Made by a program: the position numbers and the translations under genes
Assembly: GCF_000018885.1 (NCBI RefSeq)
Contig: NC_010168.1
Span: 372,001 to 436,000, forward strand
Length of the DNA stretch: 64,000 nucleotides
Direction of reading: 5' to 3'
Origin: Renibacterium salmoninarum ATCC 33209
Lineage (GTDB): Bacteria; Actinomycetota; Actinomycetes; Actinomycetales; Micrococcaceae
Notes under the pieces: model-generated
Database searches by the model: none
The model's input: only the letters and a program-made list of their open reading frames with translations
What the model was told of the DNA's origin: nothing
In this document: positions 48,023 through 58,209 of the stretch, in pieces
Layout: each line of letters begins with the position of its first letter
Position numbering within the stretch: the first letter of the stretch is position 1

Positions 48023-48656
48023 TCAGCTAACCGTCGTCGTACTTGCCGGTGGAAAAGGCGAACGGTTAGGTGGTGTGCTCAAAGCCGGGCTGAAGTACCA
48101 AGGCATTTCCTTGCTTCAATATCTGCTGCAAAGCGTGAGCTCGGAGCTATCAGGCTCAGTGGCACAAGCCCCAACAGTGGTGGTTGGCGACAGCGTTCGA
48201 TTGCAGCCTCTTGTTGAAGCGATGCCATCGGCATGCGCGATTCATTGGGTCAGCTAGAGCCCGCCGTTCAGTGGCCCAGTTGCCGGTCTGCAATCGGCTG
48301 TGCAGGTACTCGATAGCGAATGGACCTTACTGTTGGCGTGCTATATGCCAGGGGCCAGCCAAGGTGTTCATGCATTGCGGCTGGCCTGGGAGCGGCAAGA
48401 ATTCGGAACTGACGGGGCAATTTTGGTTGATTCGGCAGGCTTCCGTCAGCCGCTACTCGGTTGCTACCGCACTGAAGCGCTACGACTTGCGCTGCTGAGC
48501 TTCAACGCGCAAACATCAACGGGCAAAGGCCCCAGCCTGCGCAAAGTCATTGCTAGGCTGAATCTGGCCGAAGTGCTGGCCCCCGCGGGTTCTGTGGCAG
48601 ATATCGACGATTGGGTTGATGCGCAGGTATGGGGCATTGAGAAAGGGATGGCATGA
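48006..48656 (+). pseudogene. mobA: MobA-like molybdenum cofactor nucleotidyltransferase, nonsense codon
   Basis: MobA attaches GMP to molybdopterin. From GTG 48006: VVLAGGKGERLGGVLKAGLKYQG (NTP-binding loop with Gly-rich LAGGKG and a variant Lys). After CAIHWVS comes TAG 48255-48257 where the family has RED (expected EDPPFSGPVAG). The same frame continues through SPPFSGPVAGLQSAV and YMPGASQGVHALRLAW to the stop. One base change (for example GAG to TAG) explains the break. Overlaps the HNH gene and is coupled to the next by ATGA. Confidence 0.85.
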
Positions 48657-48949
48657 ATCAGGACGAGTTGCTGGAAGCTTGGTGCGCTGAGCTCCTAGCA
48701 AGGTTTGAAATTACCGGAACCCCTGTCGAGGTAAATGCGATCCTGAGTTTGGCTGGAAAAGCTGCGCACACAGTGGTGCGTCCGGCAGCACCGCTGACTA
48801 CCTTTATTGCTGGCTACGTTGCCGGACTGGCTGCTGGTAGCGGCCAAGCCAGCGATGCAGTAGCGATTCGTTCCGCAGTCTCGGCGGCGCAAGCCAGCAT
48901 TGCAGAGCGCGCTGAAAAGCAAGAACAGCACCCGGAACTCGATGCCTGA
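48653..48949 (+). CDS. DUF6457-like protein of the molybdopterin cluster
   Basis: 98 residues: MNQDELLEAWCAELLARFEITGTPVEVNAILSLAGKAAHTVVRPAAPLTTFIAGYVAGLAAG, a helical protein matching the DUF6457 pattern found beside mobA and moeA in actinobacteria. It overlaps both neighbours (ATGA at the start, 8 nt at the end). Role presumed in Moco handling by context only. Confidence 0.75.
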   Translation: MNQDELLEAWCAELLARFEITGTPVEVNAILSLAGKAAHTVVRPAAPLTTFIAGYVAGLAAGSGQASDAVAIRSAVSAAQASIAERAEKQEQHPELDA

Positions 48950-50129
48950 GGTGCATCGGATAAGACACTCTTGGGCGCAGGCCCGGTCGGCTGCTTTCGA
49001 CGCCGGAACCTCGCTGCCTGACGAAACGATTTCCTTGAGTCCGGCTGCAGTTGGCCGCAAGCTGGCAGCGCCGATTTTTGCCCAGCAGGATATTCCGTAC
49101 TTTGCCTCTTCCGCAATGGACGGCTGGGCGGTTAGCGGCTCTGGGCCTTGGATCTTTGCTGAGCCTGGGCAGCGGTTGCATCCTGGACAGGCCAGCGCCA
49201 TCCTTACCGGCGGTATTGTGCCAGCGGGAGCAAGGGCTGTACTGCGTAGCGAAAGCGGCGAAGAGGCAGTTGACGACGAAGGTCTGCCAGTGCTGCGGTT
49301 GAGCGGAGATGCGAAACCTGGTGAGCCGCGGGCAGCCCAACACATCAGGCAGCATGGCCAAGAGGCGGCCGAAGGCGAGCTACTCCTCAAACCCGGATTA
49401 ATTTTGAATCCCGCTCAAATCGCGGTGATCGCTTTGGCCGGTTTGGACCGGATAACTGTCGCCGGACGGCCAACGGTGCAGCTACTTTTTACCGGCGATG
49501 AAGTGGTCGATGCCGGAATTCCGTTGCCCGGGAAAGTACGGGACGTCTTCGCGCCGCAACTTGCCGCAGTGTTCACTGCGGGGAAGGCGCGGGTGCTAGG
49601 GCAGGCCAGAATTCAAGACGATCTTGAGCAAACGGTTACCTCGATCGAGGCGAGTAACGCCGAGCTGGTGATTACTACCGGTGGAACTGGTTTTTCTGCC
49701 GCAGATCACGTCCGTCGGGCTCTAGTTCGGCTCGACGCCGAACTTATTGTCGACGGCATTGCCATGCGGCCGGGCGGCACCAGCTTGCTGGCCAGACTAA
49801 CCGATGGTCGGTTTCTTATTGGTTTGCCTGGCAATCCCTTAGCCGCCTTTATGGGGTATTTCACCTTGGCCACGCCGCTGCTCGCCGCGCTTTCCGGTGA
49901 GAAGCTCCCCTCGACAAAAGAGGTTGCCTCCGGTTCTGCTCAGGAAGCATTCACGCACGGTACCCGGCTGATGCCTTACCGGGACCTGTTTGGATTAGCG
50001 TCGCCGGTTGGTAAAAGCGATTCCGCAATGCTGCGGGGCTTAGCCGAGGCGGCCGGGGTGCTTATCGTGCCGCCGCATGGCCTGAAGCTGGGCGAAAAGG
50101 TTGAATCTTTCGAGCTTCCTTGGTCTTAG
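48942..50129 (+). CDS. moeA: Molybdopterin molybdenumtransferase MoeA
   Basis: MoeA inserts molybdate into adenylylated molybdopterin. 395 residues from ATG 48942 (MPEVHRIRHSWAQARSAAF). Family motifs are PYFASSAMDGWAV, ILTGGIVPAGA, LFTGDEVV, TTGGTGFSAADHV, MRPGGTS and GLPGNPLAAF. Intact, although mobA, fdhD and the oxidoreductase around it are broken. Confidence 0.92.
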   Translation: MPEVHRIRHSWAQARSAAFDAGTSLPDETISLSPAAVGRKLAAPIFAQQDIPYFASSAMDGWAVSGSGPWIFAEPGQRLHPGQASAILTGGIVPAGARAVLRSESGEEAVDDEGLPVLRLSGDAKPGEPRAAQHIRQHGQEAAEGELLLKPGLILNPAQIAVIALAGLDRITVAGRPTVQLLFTGDEVVDAGIPLPGKVRDVFAPQLAAVFTAGKARVLGQARIQDDLEQTVTSIEASNAELVITTGGTGFSAADHVRRALVRLDAELIVDGIAMRPGGTSLLARLTDGRFLIGLPGNPLAAFMGYFTLATPLLAALSGEKLPSTKEVASGSAQEAFTHGTRLMPYRDLFGLASPVGKSDSAMLRGLAEAAGVLIVPPHGLKLGEKVESFELPWS

Positions 50130-50139
50130 AAGTTGCACT

Positions 50140-52501
50140 TTACCGGGCTACTAACCGGATAATCACGGATTTCGACGTCGGAGTCCCGCTGGTGTCTGCG
50201 GTTGATTCAAGCGGCACCAAGACATTCGTTTCGGGGTAGTAGGCGGCGGCGCAGCCCACCGGCGTCGAATAGGAGACCAGCCGGAATTCGTTGGCTCGCC
50301 GCTCAGTCAGCACACCCGATTGTGGATCGGTCCACTCTGAGATGAGGTCCACAAGGTCGCCGTCGGCAAAGCCTAACGTCAGCAGGTCAGCTTCGTTGAT
50401 GAAGACGACTCGGCGCCCGCCATGGATCCCGCGGTAACGGTCGTCCTTGCCGTAGATTGTGGTGTTGTACTGATCATGAGAGCGCAAGGTTTGCAAGAGT
50501 AATCGACCAGCTGGAATGTGCGGATACTCAAGTTCGTTTGCGGTAAAAACCGCTTTGCCGCTTGGTGTGTTGAACGTGCGGCCATCTCGTGGCCCGTGCG
50601 GTAAGACGAAGCCGCCTGGTCGGGCTACTTTCGTTTCGAAGTCGGTGAAACCAGGAACCACTGCGGTAATTTGTTCGCGAATTCGCGTGTAATCACCGCT
50701 CAACTGTGCCCAATCGGCGGCAGGGGTATTGGCTACGCTGGAACCGTCGTCGGCGGTGAAGACTTTCTGTGCCAAGGCGGCAATAATAGCGACTTCAGAA
50801 CGCAGCTGATCGGAGGCCGGTGAAAGCCTGCCATGTGAGGCATGAACCGCGCTCATGGAATCCTCCACCGTGACCTTTTGATCGCCAGTGGATTACCGGT
50901 CTCGTTCGGTTCGGCCAAGCGTCGGCAAAATCAGTGCTCGTTGCCCAGTCACCACATGAGAGCGATTGAGCTTGGTGGAAACCTGCACAGTCAGGGCGGT
51001 GGAGCGCAGCGCGGCTTCGGTCCGCTCAGTATCTGGCGCAGCCCGGACGAAATTTCCCCCCATGCCCATGAATAATCTGACTTTGCCTTGTTCCATGGCG
51101 TGAATTGCTGCCACAGTGTCGAAACCGTGTTTCCGTGGCGATTCGAAGCTGAATTCGGCGTCGAGCGCATCATGGAAGCTTTCCGGCATCTTTTCGAAAA
51201 TGCCCATGGTTCGGTCACCCTGCACATTTGAATGCCCGCGCACCGGGCAAACACCGGCGCCTGTTTTGCCAGTATTGCCCTGGAGCAAAAGTAGATTGAC
51301 TACATCTCGCAAAGTGGACACGGAGTGCTTGTGCTGGGTCAAGCCCATCGCCCAGCAAACAATGGTGCGGTCCGAGGCAACTAAATCAGCGGCGAGCGCG
51401 CGAATTTTTGCTTCAGATAACCCTGTAGCTTCGAGTACCGGTTGCCAATCAAACGCCGTTACGGTTGCGGAATAATCAGCAAAACCAGTGGTGTATTGCG
51501 CAATGAACTCATGATCAACAACGCCGTCTTGAGTCTGGGCGGCTTCCAAAACGCACTTGCCCAGCGCCTGAAACAGAGCTTGGTCACCACCCAACCGGAT
51601 TTGCAAAAACTCATCGGCAATTTGGGTGCCATCACCGATCACCCCGCGCACGGTTTGCGGGTTTTTGAAACGCAGCAGTCCGGCTTCTGGCAGCGGGTTG
51701 ATTGCCACAATTCGAGCGCCGTTTTGTTTCGCTTTTTCCAGCGCGGAGAGCATCCGAGGATGATTCGTACCAGGATTCTGACCAGCAACCAAGATCAGTT
51801 TGGCCTGGTGAATGTCCTCGAGCGAAACTGATCCCTTGCCAATGCCGATCGTTTGCCCTAGGGCAAATCCTGACGACTCATGACACATATTCGAGCAGTC
51901 TGGCAGGTTATTGCTGCCCAGCCCGCGCCCTAGGATTTGGTAGAGGAACGCAGCCTCGTTACTGGTTCGGCCCGAGGTATAGAACACCGCCTCCTCGGGC
52001 GAGGCCATCGCGCGCAGCTCGTCCTTGATGAGCTCGAAGGCTGCACTCCATTCGATTGGCCGATAGGGCCGTTGTTCATCCGGCAGATCGACGTCCTCGA
52101 GCAGCATCGGATGAGTCAAACGGCCCTGTTGGCCCAACCAATAATCATCCTGCTCGAGCAAGCTCGCAATCGAATTTTTGGCAAAGAACTCCGGTGAAAC
52201 GCGGCGTTTAGTGGCTTCTTCGGCAACCGCTTTGGCACCATTTTCGCAGAACTCGGCCAAGTGTCTTTTATCCGCCTCTGGCCAGGCGCAGCCGGGGCAA
52301 TCAAAGCCGTCTTTTTTGGTTCAACCGCAATAAAGTTCTGGCGGTGCGGGTTGGCCCCATTTGGGCTAGTGCCACTTCAATTGAATGCACTACGCCGGGA
52401 ATGCCAGCCGCTTTAGTCTTGGCCTGACCAACCGTCAGTTCAGCTTCATCGATGCCCTCGCGGGGAGCGTTGCGGATTGCGGAGGAATAGGCTAAACCCA
52501 T
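50140..52501 (-). pseudogene. FdhF/YdeP-family molybdopterin oxidoreductase, frameshift plus nonsense
   Basis: Formate-dehydrogenase-like molybdenum enzyme of about 785 residues. From about ATG 52501: GIDEAELTVGQAKTKAAGIPGVVHSIEVALAQMG...LLRLNQK, then one extra base in the six-T run at 52312-52317. With it removed: KDGFDCPGCAWPEAD...CENGAKAVAEEATKRR. The body has YTSGRTSNEAAFLYQ, GQNPGTNHPRM and GVCPVRGHSNVQGDRTMG. TAA at 50893-50895 sits where Gln is likely (CAA to TAA), and the same frame continues VTVEDSMSAVHASHGR to the C-terminal molybdopterin-binding domain. Not functional as it stands. Confidence 0.88.
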
Positions 52502-53331
52502 GAGCAGGCTGACGCAGCGGGTGCGGATCACGAAGCTGACATCTGACGGAGGTGTACACCGCTGTGAAGACGTGTTGGCCGGTGAAGAGCCATTAGAAAT
52601 TCGAATCGGTGACGAACCATTCAGCGTCACGATGCGCACACCAGGCGCAGTTTTTGACCTAGTAGCTGGTTTCTTGGTCTCCGAAGGAGTCATCGGAAAC
52701 CAAGATGAACTCATATCGCTTCGATTTTGTGCGGGCGAAGATGAAGAGGGCAGACAAACGTTTAACGTTGTCAAGGCTCAGTTGCGTCCCGATGTAGTAC
52801 TGCCAGATCTACACCGGCATGTTTACACGACTAGTTCTTGCGGAATTTGTGGAACAGCTTCGATCGATGCGGTTCGGAAGTCATCGCGCTTCGCGACTGC
52901 GACGGATTCCTTCCAGATTGATCTGGAACTGCTGCTGGCCTTGCCTGACCGGCTTCGTGAAAAGCAGCAGTTATTCGACAAAACTGGTGGCGTGCACGCG
53001 GCAGGACTGTTTGACGCTCCTGGCGAACTTTTGTGCTTGCGCGAAGATGTTGGCCGGCACAACGCGGGGGACAAAGTTGTTGGTTGGGCCTTGCGTGAGG
53101 GCTTGTTGCCGTTGCGGCAAACTGTGCTGCAGGTTTCGGGTCGAGCCTCTTTCGAGCTAGTACAGAAAGCCGCCATGGCAGGAATTCCGATGCTCGCAGC
53201 CGTCAGCGCGCCTTCAGTCCTTGGCCGTTGAGCTCGCTGAGGAGAGCGGGATCGCCTTGATTGGGCTCAGCCGAGGCAAGTCTCTCAACGTTTATTCCGG
53301 ATTGGAAAAAATTGCGCTGGAGCGGAACTAG
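52500..53331 (+). pseudogene. fdhD: Formate dehydrogenase accessory sulfurtransferase FdhD, 3' frameshift
   Basis: FdhD passes sulfur to the Mo cofactor of formate dehydrogenases. ATG 52500 overlaps the divergent start of the oxidoreductase (CATG). It shows RTPGAVFDLVAGFLVSEGVI, the cysteine motif SSCGICGTASIDAV, GGVHAAGLF and REDVGRHNAGDKVVGWAL. An extra G at about 53217 ends the open frame at VLGR. Without it the protein continues PSSLAVELAEESGIALIGLSRGKSLNVYSG to TAG 53329-53331. The lost C-terminal stretch is conserved, so activity is doubtful. Confidence 0.88.
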
Positions 53332-53420
53332 TTCTTGGCAGCCGTCGTTGGCCCGACTAGACTCTTTAAGTCAAAACTCCTGACAAACCTGTTAAAACCC
53401 TGTATATCCAAGGAGCACTT

Positions 53421-56400
53421 GTGCACGACGATCGTCGACTGACCGAAGTACGTCTGGATCGATTTGTCCGTGAACGACTCACCCCGGCGCTATATCGTCG
53501 TTCAGTGCCGCTGACGGTGACGGGCTGGGATGTTCCGAATGAGCCAGTTCCCTTCGATGAAGCGGTTGGCCAAATATTCAGTCCGGTCAACGACGGTGAT
53601 GCCTGGGGTGCCGCTTGGAGTACTAAATGGCTTCGAATCACCGGCGAGGTGCCTGAAGACTTCGGTGGCGCGGGGCTAAAGGCTGAGGTCGCCGTCGAAC
53701 TTGGCTACAACAATGACATGCCAGGTTTCCAGTGCGAAGGTATTGCCTGGCGCCCGGACGGCAGCATTGCCAAAGCGCTCTCGCCGCGAAACAAATACGT
53801 TCCCCTCGGACTTCTGGGCGTTAGCCCGGGCGAAAACATCGATTTTTATGTTGAAGCTGCTGCGAACCCCAATGTGGCTGGGGACTGGACGTTCAGCCCA
53901 ACTTCGCTTGGCGACAAAGCGACCTCCGGGGACGAGCTACGCTACCGAATCGGGCGAATCTCGCTCGCCGAGCTGGATGAGCAAGTTTGGGAGCTCAGCC
54001 AAGACATTTGGACGCTGAGTGGCTTGATGCATGAGCTGCCCACCGAGTTGCCGCGCCGGTATGAAATCTTGCGTGCACTAGAAAATATGTTGGATGTGCT
54101 TGATCCCGACGACGTCGCCGGCACTGCCGCGGCGGGCCGGGCGGCGCTGGCCAAGGTGTTGGCGCAGCCTGCTTATGCTTCGGCGCATCAGATTGTGGCA
54201 ACCGGGCATGCCCATATCGACTCGGCTTGGCTCTGGCCGGTCCGCGAAACCATCCGCAAATGCGCTCGTACATTCTCCAATGTCGTAGCACTCATGGATG
54301 AGCACCCAGAGTTCGTCTTTTCCTGTTCTTCGGCACAACAGTTGCAGTGGATCAAGGATTTCTATCCAGAGCTGTTCGAACGGATCAAAGTCAAAGTTGC
54401 CGCGCGGCAGTTCGTACCAGTCGGTGGCATGTGGGTTGAGTCAGACACTAATATGCCAGGCTCCGAGGCAATGGCTCGGCAATTCATCGAAGGTAAGAGC
54501 TTCTTCCGCCAAGAATTCGACGTGGACTGTAAAGAAGCCTGGTTGCCAGACTCCTTCGGCTATTCGGGTGCGCTACCGCAGATCGTCCGAGCAGCAGGAA
54601 TCGACTGGTTCCTGACGCAAAAGATTTCCTGGAATCAAATCAACATCATGCCGCACCACACTTTTCAGTGGGAAGGCATCGATGGCACTCGAGTCTTCAC
54701 GCACTTCCCGCCGGTAGATACTTACAATAGCGAGCTCAGCGGCCGTGAGTTGGCGCATGCGCAGAGCAACTACCGGGAAAAGGGACGCAGCAACGTCTCA
54801 CTGGTCCCGTTCGGTTGGGGCGATGGTGGCGGCGGACCAACCCGCGAAATGATCGCGGCAGCTCAACGCACCGCAGATTTGGAAGGCTCGCCGGCAGTCC
54901 GGATAGGTGCTGCGAAGGGCTTCTTCGAACAAGCTCAAGCTGAGTATCCCGCACCGCCCGTGTGGCTAGGCGAGATGTACCTCGAATTGCACCGTGGCAC
55001 CTACACGAGCCAGGCCAACACTAAAAAAGGCAACCGACGTAGCGAGCATTTACTCCGAGAGGCCGAACTATGGGCGGCGACCGCCACTGTTCGGACCGGT
55101 GCCGAGTATCCAGCTGCAGAGCTCAAACGGCTTTGGCGGTTGGTGCTTTTGCAGCAGTTCCACGACATTTTGCCGGGGAGCTCCATTGCTTGGGTGCATC
55201 AAGATGCTGAGCGCAACTACGCGGCAATTTCGGTTGCCTTGGAAGAAATTATCGCCAGTTCGCTGCAAACCTTAGTAGGGGAGGGCAACGTCGATTTCTC
55301 CTTCAATGCGGCTCCCCACGAACGCTCGGGCGTGCCCGCGCTCGCGGCTGCAGCTCCGGTGCGCGGTGAATCTCCGGTGCAGGTCACCGAGCTTGATGGC
55401 GGTTATGTGTTAGATAACGGCATCATCCGCGCTGTGATCGACAGAAACGGCCAGATCAGCTCGCTGATGGACTTCGCAACCGGACGGGAAGCGATCGCAC
55501 CAGGAGGCAAGGGTAATAAGCTCGAGCTGCATCGGGATACGCCAAACGCCTGGGATGGGTGGGACATTGACGAGTTTTATCGACGCAATGTTACCGAATG
55601 TACCGAGGCGCGATCGGTCACGTTGGAGAGCGGCGGCTGGGACGCCGTCGTGGTGATTGAACGTCTGGTTGGTTCCTCCCCGCTCACCCAACGAATTATT
55701 CTGGCCGCGGATTCGCCGTCGCTAACCATCACGAATCAGATTGACTGGCAAGAGAGCGAGAAGCTGCTCAAGCTCGGGTTTGACCTTGATGTCCGAGCCG
55801 ACCGGAGTGCATCCGAAACGCAGTTTGGCCATATCTTCCGGCCCACGCATACAAACACCTCTTGGGAGACCGCCAAGTTTGAAATTTGTGCACATCGTTG
55901 GATTCATGTGGCGGAACCGGGGTACGGTGTTGCGCTGGCCAACGGCTCGACATATGGGCACGACGTGACCCGGAAAGTGCGGGATTCCGACGGCGGCACG
56001 ACGACGGCTGCGCGGCTCTCGCTTTTGCGAGCGCCAAAGTTTCCGGACCCGACCGCAGATCGCGGCGAGCACGAGTTGGTTGTGTCGATCCGGCCCGGGG
56101 CGTCGATTGCCGATGCCGTCGAAGAGGGGTACCGAACGAATTTGGCTCCGCGAGTTGTGCAAGGCGCAGAACCGGTCGAGGGGCTTTTCTCCGTGTTCAA
56201 CGCGGCCCTAACCATTGAAGCGGTGAAACTGGCCGAGGACGGTTCTGGTGACGTAATCGTGCGACTTTACGAAGCCCTTGGCGAGCTCTCCACTGGTCTG
56301 ATTCGGGCGAATTTCCCGGTGAAGTCCGTCTTGATGACCGACTTGTTGGAAGAGTCGATCGAGGTGCCAACTGGTGTTGTGCTTGGCGAAGACTCGGCAG

Positions 56401-56450
56401 AACTCACCTTGCGACCATTCCAGCTGGTGACGCTGCGCTTCGAACGCTAA
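53421..56450 (+). CDS. Alpha-mannosidase, GH38 family
   Basis: 1009 residues from GTG 53421. A beta-rich N-terminal domain (about 1-250) precedes the GH38 catalytic domain: GHAHIDSAWLWPVRETIRK (zinc ligands His and Asp, about 262-266) and AWLPDSFGYSGALPQI with the nucleophile Asp near 377. The middle helical domain and C-terminal beta domains follow (HRGTYTSQANTKKGNR, FHDILPGSSI). Cytoplasmic by lack of a signal peptide. It releases alpha-linked mannose, possibly from glycoprotein or wall-glycan fragments. Intact, with no regulator or transporter directly attached. Confidence 0.95.
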   Translation: MHDDRRLTEVRLDRFVRERLTPALYRRSVPLTVTGWDVPNEPVPFDEAVGQIFSPVNDGDAWGAAWSTKWLRITGEVPEDFGGAGLKAEVAVELGYNNDMPGFQCEGIAWRPDGSIAKALSPRNKYVPLGLLGVSPGENIDFYVEAAANPNVAGDWTFSPTSLGDKATSGDELRYRIGRISLAELDEQVWELSQDIWTLSGLMHELPTELPRRYEILRALENMLDVLDPDDVAGTAAAGRAALAKVLAQPAYASAHQIVATGHAHIDSAWLWPVRETIRKCARTFSNVVALMDEHPEFVFSCSSAQQLQWIKDFYPELFERIKVKVAARQFVPVGGMWVESDTNMPGSEAMARQFIEGKSFFRQEFDVDCKEAWLPDSFGYSGALPQIVRAAGIDWFLTQKISWNQINIMPHHTFQWEGIDGTRVFTHFPPVDTYNSELSGRELAHAQSNYREKGRSNVSLVPFGWGDGGGGPTREMIAAAQRTADLEGSPAVRIGAAKGFFEQAQAEYPAPPVWLGEMYLELHRGTYTSQANTKKGNRRSEHLLREAELWAATATVRTGAEYPAAELKRLWRLVLLQQFHDILPGSSIAWVHQDAERNYAAISVALEEIIASSLQTLVGEGNVDFSFNAAPHERSGVPALAAAAPVRGESPVQVTELDGGYVLDNGIIRAVIDRNGQISSLMDFATGREAIAPGGKGNKLELHRDTPNAWDGWDIDEFYRRNVTECTEARSVTLESGGWDAVVVIERLVGSSPLTQRIILAADSPSLTITNQIDWQESEKLLKLGFDLDVRADRSASETQFGHIFRPTHTNTSWETAKFEICAHRWIHVAEPGYGVALANGSTYGHDVTRKVRDSDGGTTTAARLSLLRAPKFPDPTADRGEHELVVSIRPGASIADAVEEGYRTNLAPRVVQGAEPVEGLFSVFNAALTIEAVKLAEDGSGDVIVRLYEALGELSTGLIRANFPVKSVLMTDLLEESIEVPTGVVLGEDSAELTLRPFQLVTLRFER

Positions 56451-56488
56451 TTTACTTCGACCGCTCGATCGGCAGGCGATCGATTGGG

Positions 56489-57520
56489 CTACAGGGGCGG
56501 ATTAAGCGTACGGAAACCCTCTTGCTTATGATAGGCAAACTGTGGATACGGCGGATTTGTTGCGCTGATCGCGTTGAGGCGCTCAACCTGATCAGCCGCT
56601 AAGCGCCAGCCAGTGGCGCCAAGGTTATCTCGTAGCTGATTGGCGTTTCTGGCGCCAATCAGCACCGAGGAAATTGTTGGTTTGCCGAGTATCCAGTTCA
56701 AGGCAATTTGAGGCACCGACTTACCGGTTTCAGCGGCGATTTCCAAGAGCACATCAACTGTGTTGAATAAAATGTCTTGGTTCACCGGCGGGCCAAATTT
56801 AGCGGTGGCCGGTAGCCGACTGTCGCTTGGTACTGGAGTATCACGGCGAATCTTGCCGGTTAGCCGTCCCCAACCGAGAGGGCTCCAAACGATGGCTCCG
56901 ACGCCTTCGGAAGCTGCCAGTGGCATGAGGTCCCATTCATAGTCTCGGCCAACCAGAGAGTAGTAGACCTGGTGCGAGACGTATCGGTCCCAACCATGCT
57001 GTTCAGCGGAGTCGAGTGACTTCATCAATTGCCAACTGGGGTAATTAGAGACGCCGATATAACGGATTTTTCCCGCGTCAATGAGCCGATTCAACGCGGA
57101 GATGGTTTCCTCAGTGGGAGTCGATGCGTCGTATCCGTGCAGCTGGAATAGGTCGATGTAATCTGTGCCCAGGCGGCCCAGTGCCGCGTCTACCGAGGCA
57201 ATGAGTCGACGGCGGGACGTTCCCCAGTCCAGTGCACCGTTCCCGGTAGGTAAAGCTGCTTTGGTAGCAATAAGTAGCTTGTCGCGCCGCCCCTTGATTG
57301 CTTGGCCTAGGATCTCCTCCGAAGCACCATCGGAGTAGACATCCGCGCTGTCGAAGAGGTCGACGCCTGCATCGAGGCAGATATCGACGATTTCGCGCGC
57401 CTGGGCGACGTCATTCGCGCCCCAGGCACTGAATAGATCACCGATGCCGCCAAATGTGCCGGCACCGAAGCCGAGTTCGGAGACTCTGAGGCCGGAATTG
57501 CCTAGCTGGTGATATTCCAT
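56489..57520 (-). CDS. Aldo/keto reductase
   Basis: 343 residues from ATG 57520 (MEYHQLGNSGLRVSELGFGAGTFGG). NADPH-dependent oxidoreductase TIM barrel. Catalytic tetrad candidates are Asp/Tyr in FDSADVYSDGASEEILG, Lys in LLIATKAALP and His in LFQLHGYDAS; cofactor loops are GVSNYPSWQ and SVLIGARNANQLRDNL. Substrate not predictable. Divergent from a TetR gene with a shared 82-nt spacer, so it is likely that regulator's target. Intact. Confidence 0.92.
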   Translation of the reverse strand: MEYHQLGNSGLRVSELGFGAGTFGGIGDLFSAWGANDVAQAREIVDICLDAGVDLFDSADVYSDGASEEILGQAIKGRRDKLLIATKAALPTGNGALDWGTSRRRLIASVDAALGRLGTDYIDLFQLHGYDASTPTEETISALNRLIDAGKIRYIGVSNYPSWQLMKSLDSAEQHGWDRYVSHQVYYSLVGRDYEWDLMPLAASEGVGAIVWSPLGWGRLTGKIRRDTPVPSDSRLPATAKFGPPVNQDILFNTVDVLLEIAAETGKSVPQIALNWILGKPTISSVLIGARNANQLRDNLGATGWRLAADQVERLNAISATNPPYPQFAYHKQEGFRTLNPPL

Positions 57521-57545
57521 TGTGCTCCTTAATGGGTAAATCGTT

Positions 57546-57594
57546 CCGTTAGGTAAGCAAAGCATGAACTAAAGGGGATTGCAATACCGTTAGG
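57546..57594. promoter_or_regulatory. CCGTTAGG direct repeat in the AKR/TetR spacer
   Basis: CCGTTAGG occurs at 57546-57553 and 57587-57594, 41 bp apart (about four helical turns), between two divergent start codons. These may be binding sites for the TetR protein, although they are not palindromic as TetR sites normally are. Confidence 0.3.
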
Positions 57595-57602
57595 ATCATT
57601 CA

Positions 57603-58193
57603 ATGAGCGGAAAGAGGCCCGGTGGGCGAACGTCGAGAGTGCGCACATCCGTGTTGAAAGCAGCAGGAGATGTGCTGGCTGAATCAGGAATCGATGGACT
57701 CAACCTGGGCGAACTTGCCTTGCGCGCTGGCGTCGGGAAAACCACGGTGTATCGACGGTGGGGCACCGTGCCAGCGGTTATCGCAGATTTGCTGATTGAG
57801 ATGGCTGAATCGTCATTGCCACGGGTTGAGACCGGATCTTTGGCAGGAGATCTGAACGCGAGCGCAATGTTGGTTTTTCGCACTCTGAGCGATGTGAGGC
57901 AAGGTCGGCTGTTCGAAGCATTGATTGCGGCAGGAATCTACGATCCAGTCACAAAGGAGGCCTTAGGTGCGTTTTACCGCACACGGATTGATGAGTGGGC
58001 ACCATGTGTTGAGGCGGCAAAAGCCCGGGGTGAGATCAGTGCCGGCACCGATTCGACTGCGGTGATTAGTGCTGTCTCGGCACCGTTGTACTACTCGATA
58101 ATTACCACAACCGAGCCTCTTACCGAGGAGCTGGCATTACGAGCCTCCGCAGCAGCCTATGCAGCCGCGAAAGCAGGGATTTTTGTTAGTTGA
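57603..58193 (+). CDS. TetR-family transcriptional regulator
   Basis: 196 residues from ATG 57603. The N-terminal helix-turn-helix is VLKAAGDVLAESGIDGLNLGELALRAGVGKTTVYRRWG. A helical ligand-binding domain follows (TetR_C-like: LFEALIAAGIYDPVTKEALGAFYRTRIDEW). It probably represses the divergent aldo/keto reductase and itself. Intact. Confidence 0.92.
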   Translation: MSGKRPGGRTSRVRTSVLKAAGDVLAESGIDGLNLGELALRAGVGKTTVYRRWGTVPAVIADLLIEMAESSLPRVETGSLAGDLNASAMLVFRTLSDVRQGRLFEALIAAGIYDPVTKEALGAFYRTRIDEWAPCVEAAKARGEISAGTDSTAVISAVSAPLYYSIITTTEPLTEELALRASAAAYAAAKAGIFVS

Positions 58194-58209
58194 ACGCATT
58201 GCGCCGCAA

